A DNA stretch of 64,000 bases from Hevea brasiliensis (GCF_030052815.1 NC_079493.1:64446109-64510108), one strand, 5' to 3'; counted from the stretch's first letter, positions 49,701 through 62,002 are shown. Translations and numbers: made by a program. Notes: generated by a model from the letters alone, not told the origin.

Positions 49701-50677
49701 CATAGAAAATATTAAGAGAGTAAATGAAAGACTAGCAAAATAAGCATAACGTAAGTAATTATTAGAAATGCATCCTCCATAATAAAATAAACATAAAATA
49801 AATATTTAGATTTATTTATATATTATATAAATGATTATTATAAACTTAAGACAAAAGAGATTCTAGAGAGCAACATAAATGACGAAAAATGTACTGTATG
49901 ATAAATTTCATATGAACCCAGTAAAATTCTTGAATATAGAAAATATGCTCCAATTATTTTTATTTGTATATATTATTTTTTGTCATATTATTGCACCACT
50001 AAGCAGCAATGTTTAGTGCGATGGATTTGTTTCTCGCAGTATCAAGATAAAAACCGGTGGACATTAGATCGAGAAATTAGAGTCCAGATCCGCTAAGTGT
50101 CGAAATGTATAAGGTTGTCACCTCTCAAAGAATGCATGTAGATAAGGCCCATATAGATCATATTATGTATTTTGTACATTATAATTAGTTATTATTTGTA
50201 ATGAAAACTATGAATTGTATGTTGAAATATAGATTATAGAACTGTAATTGATTTGTAGATCATGTAAATTATGAATTTATATGAATTTATGTAATCATCA
50301 GAATCATATAAATTAATGGAACTTGAGAATTTATATATATAAATTGTGCATGAATGGAAATGCATGAAAATGAATATGAAATTGAGATATATGAATGAGA
50401 TGTGAATTACAAGAATTGAAAGTAAGATGAATATGATGAGCATGAATGATATTTTTATTGTAAAACATTATTGAAAATTTCAAGCAGGTAAATAGTGAAA
50501 GACGTCAACTGATAATAAAATAGGGGAAACTCCGTTGGTTTCTCTGTTTAAAAATAATTGATATTAAAACATAACAAGAATAAATTATTAAAAGAATAAA
50601 GTAAGATAAGATAGGGTGCTCCAAAGACCGAATGTAGCATGCCGCTCGCTTACATCAGATGGGTGAGGGGTGTTACA
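46764..50677 (+). mobile_element. Solo family B LTR (3.9 kb) inside element C pol
   Basis: Starts TGTAACACCCTCACTG and ends GAGGGGTGTTACA, with CACAT on both sides and no internal region. This is the product of an insertion followed by LTR-LTR recombination. The C polyprotein reads on across it: the frame ending at 50693 on the right joins the frame starting at 46761 on the left. A perfect hairpin (10-bp arms, 7-nt loop) lies at 48086-48112. No genes inside. Confidence 0.95.
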
Positions 50678-50682
50678 CACAT
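50678..50682. repeat. Target-site duplication CACAT, right copy of solo B LTR
   Basis: Matches 46759-46763. Confidence 0.92.
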
Positions 50683-51573
50683 CCTCATATTCCTACAAAA
50701 GGGAGACAACAACACTAGGCAAATTGGGGTCAAGGTCAGATGTGGATAAACAAGAGTCCTTAAACACAATTAATAACATTTGCTTGTTGGCAAACATGGC
50801 ATTCCTCACATCTCTTCCTTTAGCATACAAGCTTAATTTTCTCTCCCCTCTTCTCGCATACTCTCCTTTTGCGTCAAGATTCAACTTTTTCAAGCACTCT
50901 TGGAATTTTTTCTTTACTCTCTTTTCTTTCCTCACAACCACCCTTGTCTTGCTCGCTCACTATATTTTCACTCAATTTCTTTTCAGTCCTTTTCTTCTCT
51001 GCTCTCTTTTCAGCCACTCTTAATTTTACCTCACCCATTGCTTGCTTAAGCCTTGTTTGGTCTTCAAAATTCTGTTTTGGTGTCATAGGTGCCAAAATGA
51101 TTTTCCTTCCACTCATTTCAAAAGAATACCTATTTTTATACCCATCGTGGATCACATTTTTATCAAATTGCCATGGTCGGCCAAGTAATAAATGGCTAGC
51201 TTACATTGGACCATCACACATAACCTCATCTTGATACTTTCTTATTGCATAGGAAATCAGCAATTGTTTTGTTACTTTCACCTCACTGCATTCATTTAAC
51301 CACAGCAATTTATACGGTCTAGGGTGTTTCAACATCCTCAACCCTAATCTCTGCACCAAAATAGTACTAGCAACATTGGCACAACTTCCCCCATCAATGA
51401 TGACACTACAAGCTTTGTTTTGGATAAGACACCTTGTATGGAAAATTGTTTCTCTTTGCAATTCATCACCAACATCCTCCTTTACTTGAGTATTCCTTTA
51501 CTTGAGTATTTAATGCTCTCATAATCACTAGAACACTTCCTTCAATAGCATATTCTACCTCTGCATCCTCCTT
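50678..51573 (-). pseudogene. Element C protease and protease-RT linker
   Basis: The frame at 51201-51461 contains ACSVIIDGGSCANVAS, the protease strand with DGG where most retropepsins have DSG or DTG, a form usual in this lineage, then LRMLKHPRPYKLLWLNE. Downstream the frame at 50874-51155 continues with IHDGYKNRYSF and a lysine- and glutamate-rich linker (VAEKRAEKKRTEKK), and 50693-50941 leads toward RT. One stop and two frame changes are visible. Gag and the 5' LTR of C are not in the window; the sequence is cut by element A2 at 51574. Confidence 0.82.
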
Positions 51574-54080
51574 TGTAACACCCCTATATTCAGTAGTGCG
51601 TTCTACTGTTCCGGTGACTAGTGTCTGTCCGGACAACTAGGATGCCTAGAACTACATTTAAATGTTAGTGAAGAGAAATAAAATAATGAAATACAAGAAA
51701 AAAAAATACAAGAAAAATAAAGAAAAAATAATAGCAATGAAATGAAACTAAGTTAAATGAGCCAGCACCCTAGCGATGGGTGACTGCACGGGGAAGTTAC
51801 GACGTAGGCAATAGCCATCCCAGGACCGCAGGGAACCCTCGAAATTAAGTTTTGAGACATAATTAAAGACTTATTGAAGTATAATTGACATTAGAAATGT
51901 CAAAGAAAATTAAAGAATTAGTACAAAGAAAAACGAAAAATTCAAGAAACTGATAAAAATCGGTGTTATCGAAAAATCGGGAATGCAAACCGAAGAGGGC
52001 CACTTTGGTCATTTGACACCTAGAGTTTCCTTTTGACCTCAATGTCCATTAAAAATAAATGATATTACACTTTGAGAAAATCATGAAAAATAAAAATGAG
52101 GTACATTATATAAATAGTGGAAGAAATGAGGCAAATGTGCAAATTATGGAACTTAGAGTAATTAAATCATTAATTTATGGTTAGTGCTCCACTAACTAAG
52201 ATTTTGGGACACAAATATAAGCCAATTTGGGACAGAAATGTTTATCTTCTACCTTGGAAACAAACCAGCCGAGAGAAAAACCATGGAAATCCTCCATGGC
52301 CAAACCTCACTCCACCACCATGCACTCATGATTCAAGCCTCCTTTCCACTTGTTTTCTTCATTAAAGCTTGCACACACACCTTGGGCAGCATGTTGGAAG
52401 CACAAAGAAGAGGCTTTGATGAAGTTTTGGTGAAGCTAAAAAAGGTTAGTGCTTATTTTTCCTCCCTTGCTTTAGTAAACCTTGTGTTTAGGTTGAGGTG
52501 AGTACTTTGGTGAAGAGAAATGAAAAAAATAGTGAGATATGAATTTATCCATTTTTCTGTAGCCACGAAGGTTTTTGGTATTTGAGTTTTTCTTACCTTT
52601 AATGGATGGGAATTAAGGTTGATTAACTCAAATAAAAGTTGTAGTAGGTTAATGTCCAAGTATGTGCATGTTAGTGCTTGAATCAAGGGTTTGAAATGGG
52701 ACCTTGATGCTTTGGCAAACTATCATGTTTGACAGTCTATAATATCATGAATTTTTGTGTGTGAATATCAGGTTTATTAATGAAATATGATGGTGTTGAA
52801 TTGTGGGCAGTTTGTATAATTGCCATGGAAGTGTTGATGTACATTGAATTTGGGTGGATGTGAATGTTGGACTTTAATGGTGAATTGTGTGCATTGAGCA
52901 CTTGAGTGTTCTACCCAATATGCTTGCTGGAATTGTTTTTAGTATTTGTGGAAGTGCTATGAATAAGTAATGAAGTCATGAGGAGGAGGAGGAATGTCAA
53001 GTTGGAAGTGTAATTGTCTTGTACAGGTTGTGTATGTTGGCAGCAACTAAATTAGGTCATAAGTGCAAAATTGTGAACCCAATTGGTATGAGGTCAATGG
53101 GGGGTAAAACTAGACACCAAATAGGTCAACTTTCATGTAGAAATGTTGCCAAAATTCTGCCTAGAAACTGACCTTAAAAATGACCAAATCCGGATTAGTG
53201 ACTTGAAAGCCTGAAAATTGACCATTTGGGCAGCAGTTAGTGTTTTGGCAATAACTCACTCAAAACAGGTCCAATTGACATGAAATTTTTACCATGGATA
53301 GCTTAGACATAGAGATACAATTCTTATGAAGACACCAAAACCAAAAATGACCAGAACCAAGTCAAATAGCTTTCACAAGTTCGGGTACCAAAACTGCCAG
53401 AACTAAAAGTGACCTAAAATTGACCAAATTTTTGCACTAAATGTGCAATATATCCAGCTTTAGTAAATTGACCATATCTTGGTCTATACAACTCAGAATG
53501 ACCTAAAATTTTGCCTCGAGTACAATAAGACATAGACCTACAAGTTTGTAAATCGGACTAAACCAAAATCGAGGGAACTAGGTCATCCGACTAGGTCAAA
53601 ATAGCATACCAAAATCCGGTAAATTGTAATAAAATGCAATATACTTGAAAATGAATTTGGTAACATATATCAACACTAAAGGACTATAAAATGTGACATA
53701 TTGGTAACATTAAACCTAATTCACGTAGAATGCATCAAAGGTCAACATTATAGGTTGACTAATGAAATGAATTGGAGGGAATAGTACTAAGAAAATTTAG
53801 ATATTAGATTTTATTGTTAGAAGCAATTTAACTGAGTACTGAAACACTTTAAATTGTATGTTTCAGTTGAAAAGGATATTAAAAAGCATAGGGAACATTG
53901 AGTTAAGGCCTAGAGGTGACTCAAAACAGGTCTGTGCACAATACTTTTTTATTCAACGCTTACTAGAAACTTTATTTGGAGAAATGAGTTATGAATAATT
54001 TTTATTGTTTTGGCTTTGGGAATTTTATTTGAGAATTATTGTGTTGCCTACTTTGTAAATGGAAATTTTGAGATAAAATG

Positions 54081-54235
54081 TGTTTAGTGGTATCAGAGCA
54101 AAGTAGTGATGGCAATACGTAATGCCTATGATTCTTGGGAACTCTCACGCATGAACTATGGCGAAGCATGACTCTTCGCCCAGGAGCTTGCAGGGATGGC
54201 GATACGTAACGCCTACAAGTGCTCAAATAGGTACA
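54081..54235 (+). repeat. Insert with primer-site motif and GATACGTAACGC units within LTR A2
   Basis: Holds 'tgtttagtggtatcagagc', the same sequence that follows the 3' end of family A LTRs (TGGTATCAGAGC at 54088-54099), then two GATACGTAACGC-type units (the first diverged) as seen at 62735-62940. It seems to be internal-region DNA captured by an LTR. Confidence 0.7.
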
Positions 54236-55067
54236 CTATATTCCTCCTCCATTTATGGGGTGAGTATGACTATATTCCTCCCTCTTTGACTTGCCAGTCT
54301 GAGGTGAGTATGGATGAGTTCTCATTAGCTAGCTAGCCACCTCCCTCATTGATTTCGATTAGTGGGGTAAGTATGCCTTGTCGTGGTATACTACACGGCA
54401 TGTTCGAAAAAGTTTGTGTCATGACCTAAGTTGTATTATTGATTGGCAACATTGTGTTATTCAATTATTTGATCAAATTTGTGTTATATGAGCTTTGAAA
54501 ATTGTGACAGGAAATTGTGAATTATTTGTATTGTAAATTGTCAATAAATGTTTTATATACCACATTTTAAATTGTTATTGTGCACCACTGAGTAAATTTT
54601 ACTCGTTGATAGCTTTTTCATTGCTATCGCAGTAGTAGCATGGATAAAGCAAGAGAGTGGGCTGCTTGTGCTATACTTTTGGGATTTTGCCGTATATTGA
54701 GTATACCACTTCCTTGTAATTATTATTATAATGTATGTGCAATCGTATGTATATATTGTACTTGGTCTTGAGCAATGTAAACTAAAGTTATAAATTATTT
54801 TGGCCTCAGAAAATATTGTACTATAATTTTCTTATCTCACTTTGAAATGCTTAGTCATTTTGCATTCTATTTTTAAACTCTGAAAGTGATGTTGAATTGA
54901 GTTTGACTAATGTTTGAGAAAATTGATTTGTGTTAAGCCATATTAGAGTTTGGGACTGAAACAAATATATTGAAAGTGTTTTCTACAAGTTTTTGAAGAA
55001 CTGTTTAGCTCCAAATACAGACGGCGCTCTGCCAAAATTTTTATAAAATTTGCGGCTATTTCAGACC

Positions 55068-55072
55068 TAATA
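55068..55072. repeat. Target-site duplication TAATA, left copy of element E
   Basis: Directly before TGTAACACC at 55073; repeated at 61637-61641. Confidence 0.9.
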
Positions 55073-58000
55073 TGTAACACCCCACACTCGTCTACAGAAT
55101 AGCCGAGCAGGCGTGCTACACTGCACCGGAACACCTAGTCCGTGATTATCATATTTTCCTGAGCTCAATTTGATTTTAAGAAGTCTTTTATGTAATATTC
55201 ATATTTTGCTGATACTATTTTGACACTTTGATAAAATCAATGTTTCAAGATTGGTAATAAAAATTTGGCAAGGTGTTATATTTTGACAAACTGTCCTTCC
55301 AAACCTGTTGAAAATAGTTTAATATGATAATATCAAAATTTCAAATATTTCACAGCCTCTATTTCTCAATAACGTCAATAGACTTTTACAGTAATTAAAC
55401 AGTTCCATAATACAGTCCATAATAATTTAAATATATCCAGAAAATCTCCACATTATTTAATATGTACAAAATTTTACAAACTTTAGACCTTTCATAACAT
55501 TACAAAATACATGGCTGAATTTCAAAAATACAACAAAAGTACAAAATACAAGATATCCTAAGTCCTACCATGTATGCAATGCAGTGCAGATGACTTTGGA
55601 CTCCTGTGCAGATCTGATGTCTCAACCGGTAGGTCCACTGGCTCCCCGATCGTGTCTCCAATACCTACGTGTTACAAAAGTAACGCACTAAGCAATTTTG
55701 CTTAGTGGTATCAAATATAATGAAATATACACTAAAATAAAGTAAATAAAGTGTTTACAAATTTTTGGTGGTGCTGTATGTCAGTAGACTGGATTTAGCT
55801 ATTTGAATTTAATAGTACTTGAATTACTACCCGTGTAGCCTATATACTAACCAGACTGGATAAACGAATATACCGCACTAGGTATCTAGTACTCAGTGCC
55901 ACACCATCGGTCACAAAGTGTCTCCTGTGCAAATAGCATGGCTAAAAAGCCATATAGTCAATCCGTGATAAGCCAAGAATAAATACACAATATGTATAGC
56001 CGTAGGCTATTAAAGTCACAATATGCATAATAAGCCATAAAAACACAAGATGGCATGAAGCCATTTACTGAGCAATGTCGTAATCCTATTGGCATGCCAA
56101 CCTATCCAAACTAGTCAACTAGGCAAACTAGGGCACATTATAAATTAAATGTTTAATTCTTTAATTTTTAGAGTTTACTAACTATTATGTAATTCATAAG
56201 TCAATGCATATGTTGACCTTTTTAGGTACTATGGATAAGTTGTTTCTAGCATCATCATGTCATATATTGTAATTCAATATGCTGCCAATATAGTGCAATT
56301 TACCATTTTTACAAGTTGGCATTCATTGCCAAAGTGCTTCAAGCATCATTGTATGTAAATGTCAAATTCTCAATTTTGGTGTGCTAGATTGGTCTAGCTT
56401 AAAATCTTATTTCTCTTGGTTTTTAGCTTCTGGTCAAACAAGCAAAATTGTAGCTCTATGTCTTATTGCACATGGGGCAAAATTTTTGGTCATTCTGAGT
56501 TATATAGACCATGTTATGGTCAATTTACTAAAGCTGGACAGATTGCACCTTTAATGCAAAATTTGGTCAATTTTAGGTCACTTTTGGTTCGGTAGTTTTT
56601 GTACCCGAACTTGTGCAAGCCATTTGACTTGGTTCTGGCCATTTCTAGGCTTTGGTCTCTTCATAAGAATTGTAGATCTATGTCTAAACTAACCACCATA
56701 AAAATTTTAGGTCAATTGAACCTATTTTGGGTGAGTTATGGTCATCCCAAGGACTACAATTGATATGATCAAAAATTTGGGTTGCAAGGTTGCCATTATG
56801 GATTTGGTCATTTTTAAGGTCAGTTTCTATGCAGAATTTTGGCAACATTTCTACAAGAAAGTTGGTCTATTTGGTGTCTAGTTTCACCCCCCATTGGCCT
56901 CATACCAATTGTTCACTTATCACCTAATTTAGGCATTGCTTTCAATATACAACTTGCACAAAGCACATACACTTCCAATTTGATATTCCTTCTCCTCCTC
57001 ATTACTTCAATATTCAATCAATGACACTTCCATATATATATGGTACACAATTCCAGCAACAATTTTGGGCAGAATATTCAAGTGCTCAATGTACACAATT
57101 CACCATTAAGTTCAACATTCACTTTCACCAAAATTCAACATATCTCAATGTCAATATTACACATACGCTTCAACATAATCATACTTCAATATCACTTACA
57201 CATACTGCCCACAATTTAACAATAGTATATTTCATTAATAAACTACATATTCACACACAAATTCATGATTTAATAGGCTGCCAAACATGGCAGTTTGCCA
57301 AAGCATCATAATCCCATTTCAAACCCTAAATTCAAGCATTATCATGCACACACTTGGATATAAACTTACTACAACTTTCATTTGAATTAACCAACCTTCA
57401 TTTCCATTCATTAGAAGTAAAAATAACTCAAGCTCAATAAAGGTTCATGGCTGCCAAAATGGACAAGTCCATATCTCACTATTTCTTTCATTTCTCTTCA
57501 TCAAACTACTCATCTCAACCTAAACACAACTTTTATTAAAGCTAGGGAGAAGATTTGGACACTTACCACTTTTGAAGCTTATTAAAACTTCACCAAATCT
57601 TGTTTTTCTTGTTGCCAATATCTTCCCCAAGGTAAGTAGGCAAGCTTTAATGAAGGAACTAAGTAGAAATGGTGGCTTGATCATGCACCCATGGAGGTTG
57701 CATGTGGGGCGTCCATGGTGGTTTCCATAGTGAACTTCATTTCTCTCAGCTGGTTATTTCTCAAGGTGGAAGATGATGGTTCTGCTATCCAAAAGGCATA
57801 TTTAGGTGTCCCAAATTAAAATTTAGTGGAGCACTAACTTGGATTTTAATGTTAATTATTCAAAGTTTCATAAATTGGATTTTATCCCTCATTTCTTTCA
57901 CTATTCTTATAATGTATCACAATTTAATTTTTCATGACATTCTCTAAGTGTAATATCATTTATTTTTAATGGAAATTGAGGTCAAAAGGCAACTCTAGGT

Positions 58001-58440
58001 GTCAAATGGCCAAAATACCCCACTTCGGGTTATTTTCCTGATTTTTTGATAACACTGATTTTTGTTTATTTCTCGATTTTTTATTTTTCTTTGTACTAAT
58101 TTATTAATTTTTCTTTGATATTTCTAGTGTCAATTACATTTCAATAAACCTTTATTTATGTCTCAAAATTAAATTTCGAGGGTTCCCCGTGGTTCTGGGA
58201 TGGGCAACGGCCTTCCCAGTGCGGTCACCCATCGCTGCGGTGCCGGCTTGTTTAACTTAGCTTCATTTTCTCTCTTTTATTTTTCTTTAATTTTTCTTGT
58301 ATTTTCTTTTTATTTATTTCATCATTATATGTCTATTCACTATCACCGAAGTATAGTTCAAGACATCCTGACTTGCCTGGACTGTTATTTGGCTACTGGA
58401 GCAATAGAACGTACAGAACACATACAAGGAGTATGTTACA
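55073..58440 (-). repeat. 3' LTR of element E (3.4 kb)
   Basis: On the minus strand it starts TGTAACATACTCC at 58440 and ends GTGTGGGGTGTTACA at 55073. Inverted relative to the adjoining A2 LTR. Open frames at 56839-57024 and 57021-57311 show nothing recognisable. Confidence 0.9.
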
Positions 58441-58454
58441 ACTCTTCCCCTCTA
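58441..58454 (-). promoter_or_regulatory. Polypurine tract of element E
   Basis: On the minus strand reads AGAGGGGAAGAGT directly before the 3' LTR. Confidence 0.8.
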
Positions 58455-58459
58455 AATAA

Positions 58460-59930
58460 AAATTTCGTCCTCAAAATTTAGCTAATGTGAAGAGCTGAGA
58501 GAACTGTTGCCTCATTGTCTCCTCGCTCTCCCATGTTGCCTCTTCCGTGTTGTGATGTCTCCATAGGACTTTCACTAGTGGAATTGCCTTGTTTCCAAGC
58601 TCTTTTACCTCTCGTGCCAAGATTTTAATTGGTTCTTCTTCATATGTCAGGTCAGGTTATACCACAATTTCTTATGCTGAGATGACATGTGAAGGATCTT
58701 CTGTATCTTCTGAGCATCGAGACATGGAACACATTATGTATCTTGTCCAAATTTCAGTGGTAAGGCTAATCCCAGAGGCTCTGGTCCCACATGTTCCATA
58801 ACTTCATATGGGCCAATGAACCTAGGGCTTAATTTTTCATTTTTCCCGAATCTCAACACTTTCTTCCATGGTGATACTTTGAGAAATACCTTCTCGCCAA
58901 CTTCATACTTAATGTCCTTTCTCCTCAAGTCAGCATAAGATTTCTGTCGGTCTGAGGCAACTTTAAAATTGGCCTTTATCAGTTTCACCTTTTCTTTTGT
59001 CTGTTTTATCAGGTCTGGCCCCACTAGCTTATCTTCACCCAATTCAGTCCAACATATAGGTGTTCTGCATTTTCTCCCATATAGTGCTTCATAGGGTGCC
59101 ATCTGCAAGCTAGCTTGATAGCTATTATTTTATGCAAATTCTGCCAGTGGAAGGTATCTGTCCCAGCTTCCCTCAAACTCAATAAAACAACTTCTCAGCA
59201 TATCCTCGAGGACCTGGATTATTCTTTCTGACTGTCCATCCATCTGAGGATGAAAAGCCGTACTAAAATGGAGTTGTGTGCCCAAGGATTCTTGTAATTT
59301 CTTCCAAAATCTAGATGTAAACCTCTGTCTCTATCGTATATAATGGAAAGTGGAATTCCATGTAGTCTAACTATCTCACTGATGTACACCGCTACCTTTT
59401 CCACTGAGTAGTTAGTTCTGATTGGCAGAAAATGTACTAATTTGGTCAACCTATCCACAATCACCCATACTGCATCATGCTTCTTCTGAGTAAGAGGTAG
59501 ACCACTGACAAAGTCCATAGTGACTCCGTCCCATTTCCATTCAGGTATGTTTATGGGTGAACAAACCCGATGAAACTTGATTTTCTGCTTGACTTATCGA
59601 CATGTCAAGCATCTTGTTACATAGTCAACTATGTCCTTCTTCATACCGCCACCAATATCGTAGTTTCGTGTCATGGTACATTTTTGTGCTTCCAGGTGCA
59701 TAGCATACACTGCTATTTGCTTCTCTCGAATCGGTTTTCAATTCTTTATCATCCGAACACACACTCTTTCTTTATAAGACAGCACCCATTTTCTTTCACT
59801 TCATATTCGCTTCCTTCCTTGAAGATTTTGACCATAACAATCATTAATTTCTCATCCGCCTTCCGCCCATCTTGTATCTTGTAATAGATTAGGCTTCACT
59901 TGCAACTTAGCCAAAATAACTCCATCATGA
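58460..59930 (-). pseudogene. Integrase with chromodomain end, element E
   Basis: The core starts at MDFVSGLPLTQKKHDAVWV with VIVDRLTKLVHFLPI (about 59420-59518) and [17 protein letters not shown] (about 59310-59360), where the usual SDRD has become YDRD. The C-terminal part is a 124-aa frame at 58734-59108 with APYEALYGRKCRTPICW and RRKDIKYEVGEKVFLKVSPW. EEATWESEETMRQQ near 58490-58545 is the chromodomain end. The zinc region (59560-59700) survives only in scraps, with frameshifts. Confidence 0.87.
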
Positions 59931-60350
59931 GTTAAGGATAGTTAGGCATTCAGAGATCTTAATGCTATAATAGATTTTCTACTTAAAGCATCAGCGACTA
60001 AATTTGCCTTCCCAGGGTGGTAGTCAATCACACAATCATAATCTTTTAGAATTCAATCCATCGCCTGCCTCAAATTAAGTTCCTTCCGGTTGGCATACTT
60101 AAGACTCTTATGGTCCGTGTATATGTAGCATTTTTCTCCATACAAGTAATGCCTCCATATCTTCAATGCGAAGATAATTGCGCTAACTCTAAATCATGAG
60201 TAGGGTAATTCTTTTCATGAGGCATCACCAGAGACTACAAAGTCTTTTCCAGATATTAGCCGTTAACACTGGTGCCTCTATCAACATAGCCTTCACCTCT
60301 CAAAACTAGCTTGACACTTGTCATTCCAAATAAATTTCATATTCTTGTGT
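59930..60350 (-). pseudogene. RNase H region, element E
   Basis: Phrases typical of the domain in broken frames: a GKANLVADALSRK-like tether (about 59975-60015), [13 protein letters not shown] and [14 protein letters not shown] wording (about 60095-60160). The first half is eroded. Confidence 0.75.
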
Positions 60351-60399
60351 AGTAATTTAGTCATTGGAGCAAATATCGTGGAAAATCCCTTTACAAATC

Positions 60400-61170
60400 T
60401 TCTATAATATCCAAATAACCCCAAGAAACTTCGATCTCGCTTGTATTTCGGGAGGCTTCCATTCCATTATCAAGCTTCAATTTTCTTGGGATCCACTTAA
60501 TCCCTTCACTGATACTACATGTCCAAGGAATGCAATCTCATTCAACCGTAACTCACACTTGGACAATTTAGCATACGCTTTCTTCTCTTTTAGAGTCTGC
60601 AGAACAATTCTCAAATGCTCATCATGTTCTCGCTTTTATCCTTAGAATACACTAGGATGTCATCAATGAAGACAACTATGAACCAATCTAAGTATGGATG
60701 GAAGATACGGTTCATAAGGTCCATGAATGCTGCTGGAGCATTTGTTAACCCAAATGGCATCACCAAGAATTCATAATGCCCATACCGGGTTTTAAATGCA
60801 TTCTTAGGCACATCTGCATCCTTAACCCTTAGCTGATGATACCCTGATATGAGATCAATCTTAGAAAACACACCGGCTCCCTTTAACTGATCAAATAGAT
60901 CATCAATTCTAGGCAACTGATACTTATTCTTCATCATACTGCTTAATCACGTAGTCAACACATAACCTTAGTGTCCCATCTTTTTTCTTTACAAACAGTA
61001 CCGGAGCTCCCCACGGTGACACATTCGGTGTATGAACACCTTGTCTAGTAATTCTTGTAGCTGGATTTTAAACTCTTTCAATTCAGCAGGTGCCATCCTA
61101 TACGGAGTAATTGAAATCGGAGCTGTACCTGGCATAATCTCAATAGCAAATTCAACTTCCCTTTCTGGTG
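60400..61170 (-). pseudogene. Reverse transcriptase, element E
   Basis: The frame at 60611-60937 covers the central [55 protein letters not shown] and [11 protein letters not shown] with the FIDD catalytic box. Upstream (60989-61174) comes [20 protein letters not shown], the start of the RT domain, and a frame change separates it from the central part. Downstream the KCEF-like segment is frame-shifted (60480-60600). The best-preserved Del/Tekay RT in the window. Confidence 0.9.
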
Positions 61171-61174
61171 GCAA

Positions 61175-61356
61175 ACTAGGCGATTCCTCCTGAAATACCT
61201 CAAAGAAATCCTCATTGTGGGTATGTCAGATAAGTTAAGTTTACCCTGCCTAGTGTCAACCACATGTGCCATATAGGCTTCACACCCTTTTCTCAACCAT
61301 CTCCTTACAACTGTAGCTGAGATGACATTGGACAAGAAATCTGTCCTTTCACCCAA
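61175..61356 (-). pseudogene. Protease C-terminal end, element E
   Basis: Reads GERTDFLSNVISATVVRRWL and GCEAYMAHVVDTRQGK, the link between protease and RT also found in F at about 8990-9080. The active-site half of protease is missing; the frame is cut directly by the 5' LTR fragment. Confidence 0.85.
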
Positions 61357-61636
61357 AACTTTATTTATGTCTCAAAATTAAATTTCACTGCCTCGTGGTT
61401 CTCACACAAGAACGGCCTTCCAGTCATGTCACCCATCATCATGTCGTTACTGCTTAACTTAGCTTCATTTTCTCTCTTTCATTTTTCTTTAATTTTCTTG
61501 TATTTTCTTTTATTTATTTCATCATTATATGTCTGCTCACTATCACCGGAGTATAGTTCCACACTCGATTTGCCCGGATCAGTTATTTGCCATCGGAGCA
61601 ATAGGACGCGTGAACACATACAGGGAGGATGTTACA
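61357..61636 (-). repeat. 5' LTR fragment of element E
   Basis: First 280 bp of the LTR, matching 58150-58440 with many small changes, several at C/G-rich spots. Confidence 0.85.
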
Positions 61637-61641
61637 TAATA
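61637..61641. repeat. Target-site duplication TAATA, right copy of element E
   Basis: Matches 55068-55072. Confidence 0.9.
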
Positions 61642-61823
61642 TGTGATTTAACTTTGATAAAAAAATTTTTAACACATGTCAAAAGTGCTCACCACTGTAA
61701 AAAGAAATAAGAAAAGGTTTAAAATCCCTTTTAGTGTATTTAATGAGTTATCAGTAGACAAAGTTTGGTAATTTATTAGTATACTACGATCATGTTACAT
61801 TTTACGAGGCGTAGGGTGTGACA
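61642..61823 (+). mobile_element. Element A2, 5' LTR, last part
   Basis: Continues the A2 LTR after the E insertion and matches array LTR 1 at about 28605-28795: 'tttttaacaca', 'gtgctcaccactgtaaaa', 'gagttatcagtaga' and 'gtagggtgtgaca' at the end. Confidence 0.85.
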
Positions 61824-61830
61824 TGTTTAT

Positions 61831-61842
61831 TGATATCGTAGC
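61831..61842 (+). promoter_or_regulatory. Decayed primer binding site of element A2
   Basis: TGATATCGTAGC where the array has TGGTATCAGAGC, at the same distance from the LTR end. It would pair poorly with tRNA-iMet. Confidence 0.65.
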
Positions 61843-62002
61843 AATGGTTTTAAAGTAAATTTTGAATCGTGAATTTGAAATCTTTTTATCAGAATACAAT
61901 CGCCAAATGTTTGATATATACGATATTACATCATAAATATGATATAATAAAGAGAAATCTCCTTGTGTTGGTTGTATAAGAAATAGAAAATCTGTGAAAG
62001 AT

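Larger units (their letters stand above)
51574..55072 (+). mobile_element. Element A2, 5' LTR, first part
   Basis: Starts TGTAACACCCCTATATTCAG inside element C and follows the family A LTR order: 'gcgatgggtgac' (51773), the AGTTATGG-type modules (53230-53500), the 'ctgaaacactttaaattg' block (53839), and 'gccaaaatttttataaaatttgc' (55031). It holds an insertion at 54081-54235 that is absent from the array LTRs. The LTR is cut at 55072 by element E and resumes at 61637/61642. Open frames within (52177-52365, 52238-52501) are not supported as genes. Confidence 0.85.
55073..61636 (-). mobile_element. Del/Tekay-type chromovirus 'E', internally deleted
   Basis: Minus-strand element bounded by TAATA. 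From right to left: the first 280 bp of the 5' LTR (61357-61636), then directly the end of protease, RT, RNase H, integrase and chromodomain end, polypurine tract, and a 3.4-kb 3' LTR (55073-58440). The rest of the 5' LTR, the primer site, gag and most of protease are gone, in one internal deletion. The LTR is roughly 85% like that of A2 by eye in the first few hundred bases, so E is a relative of its own host element. Confidence 0.9.
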
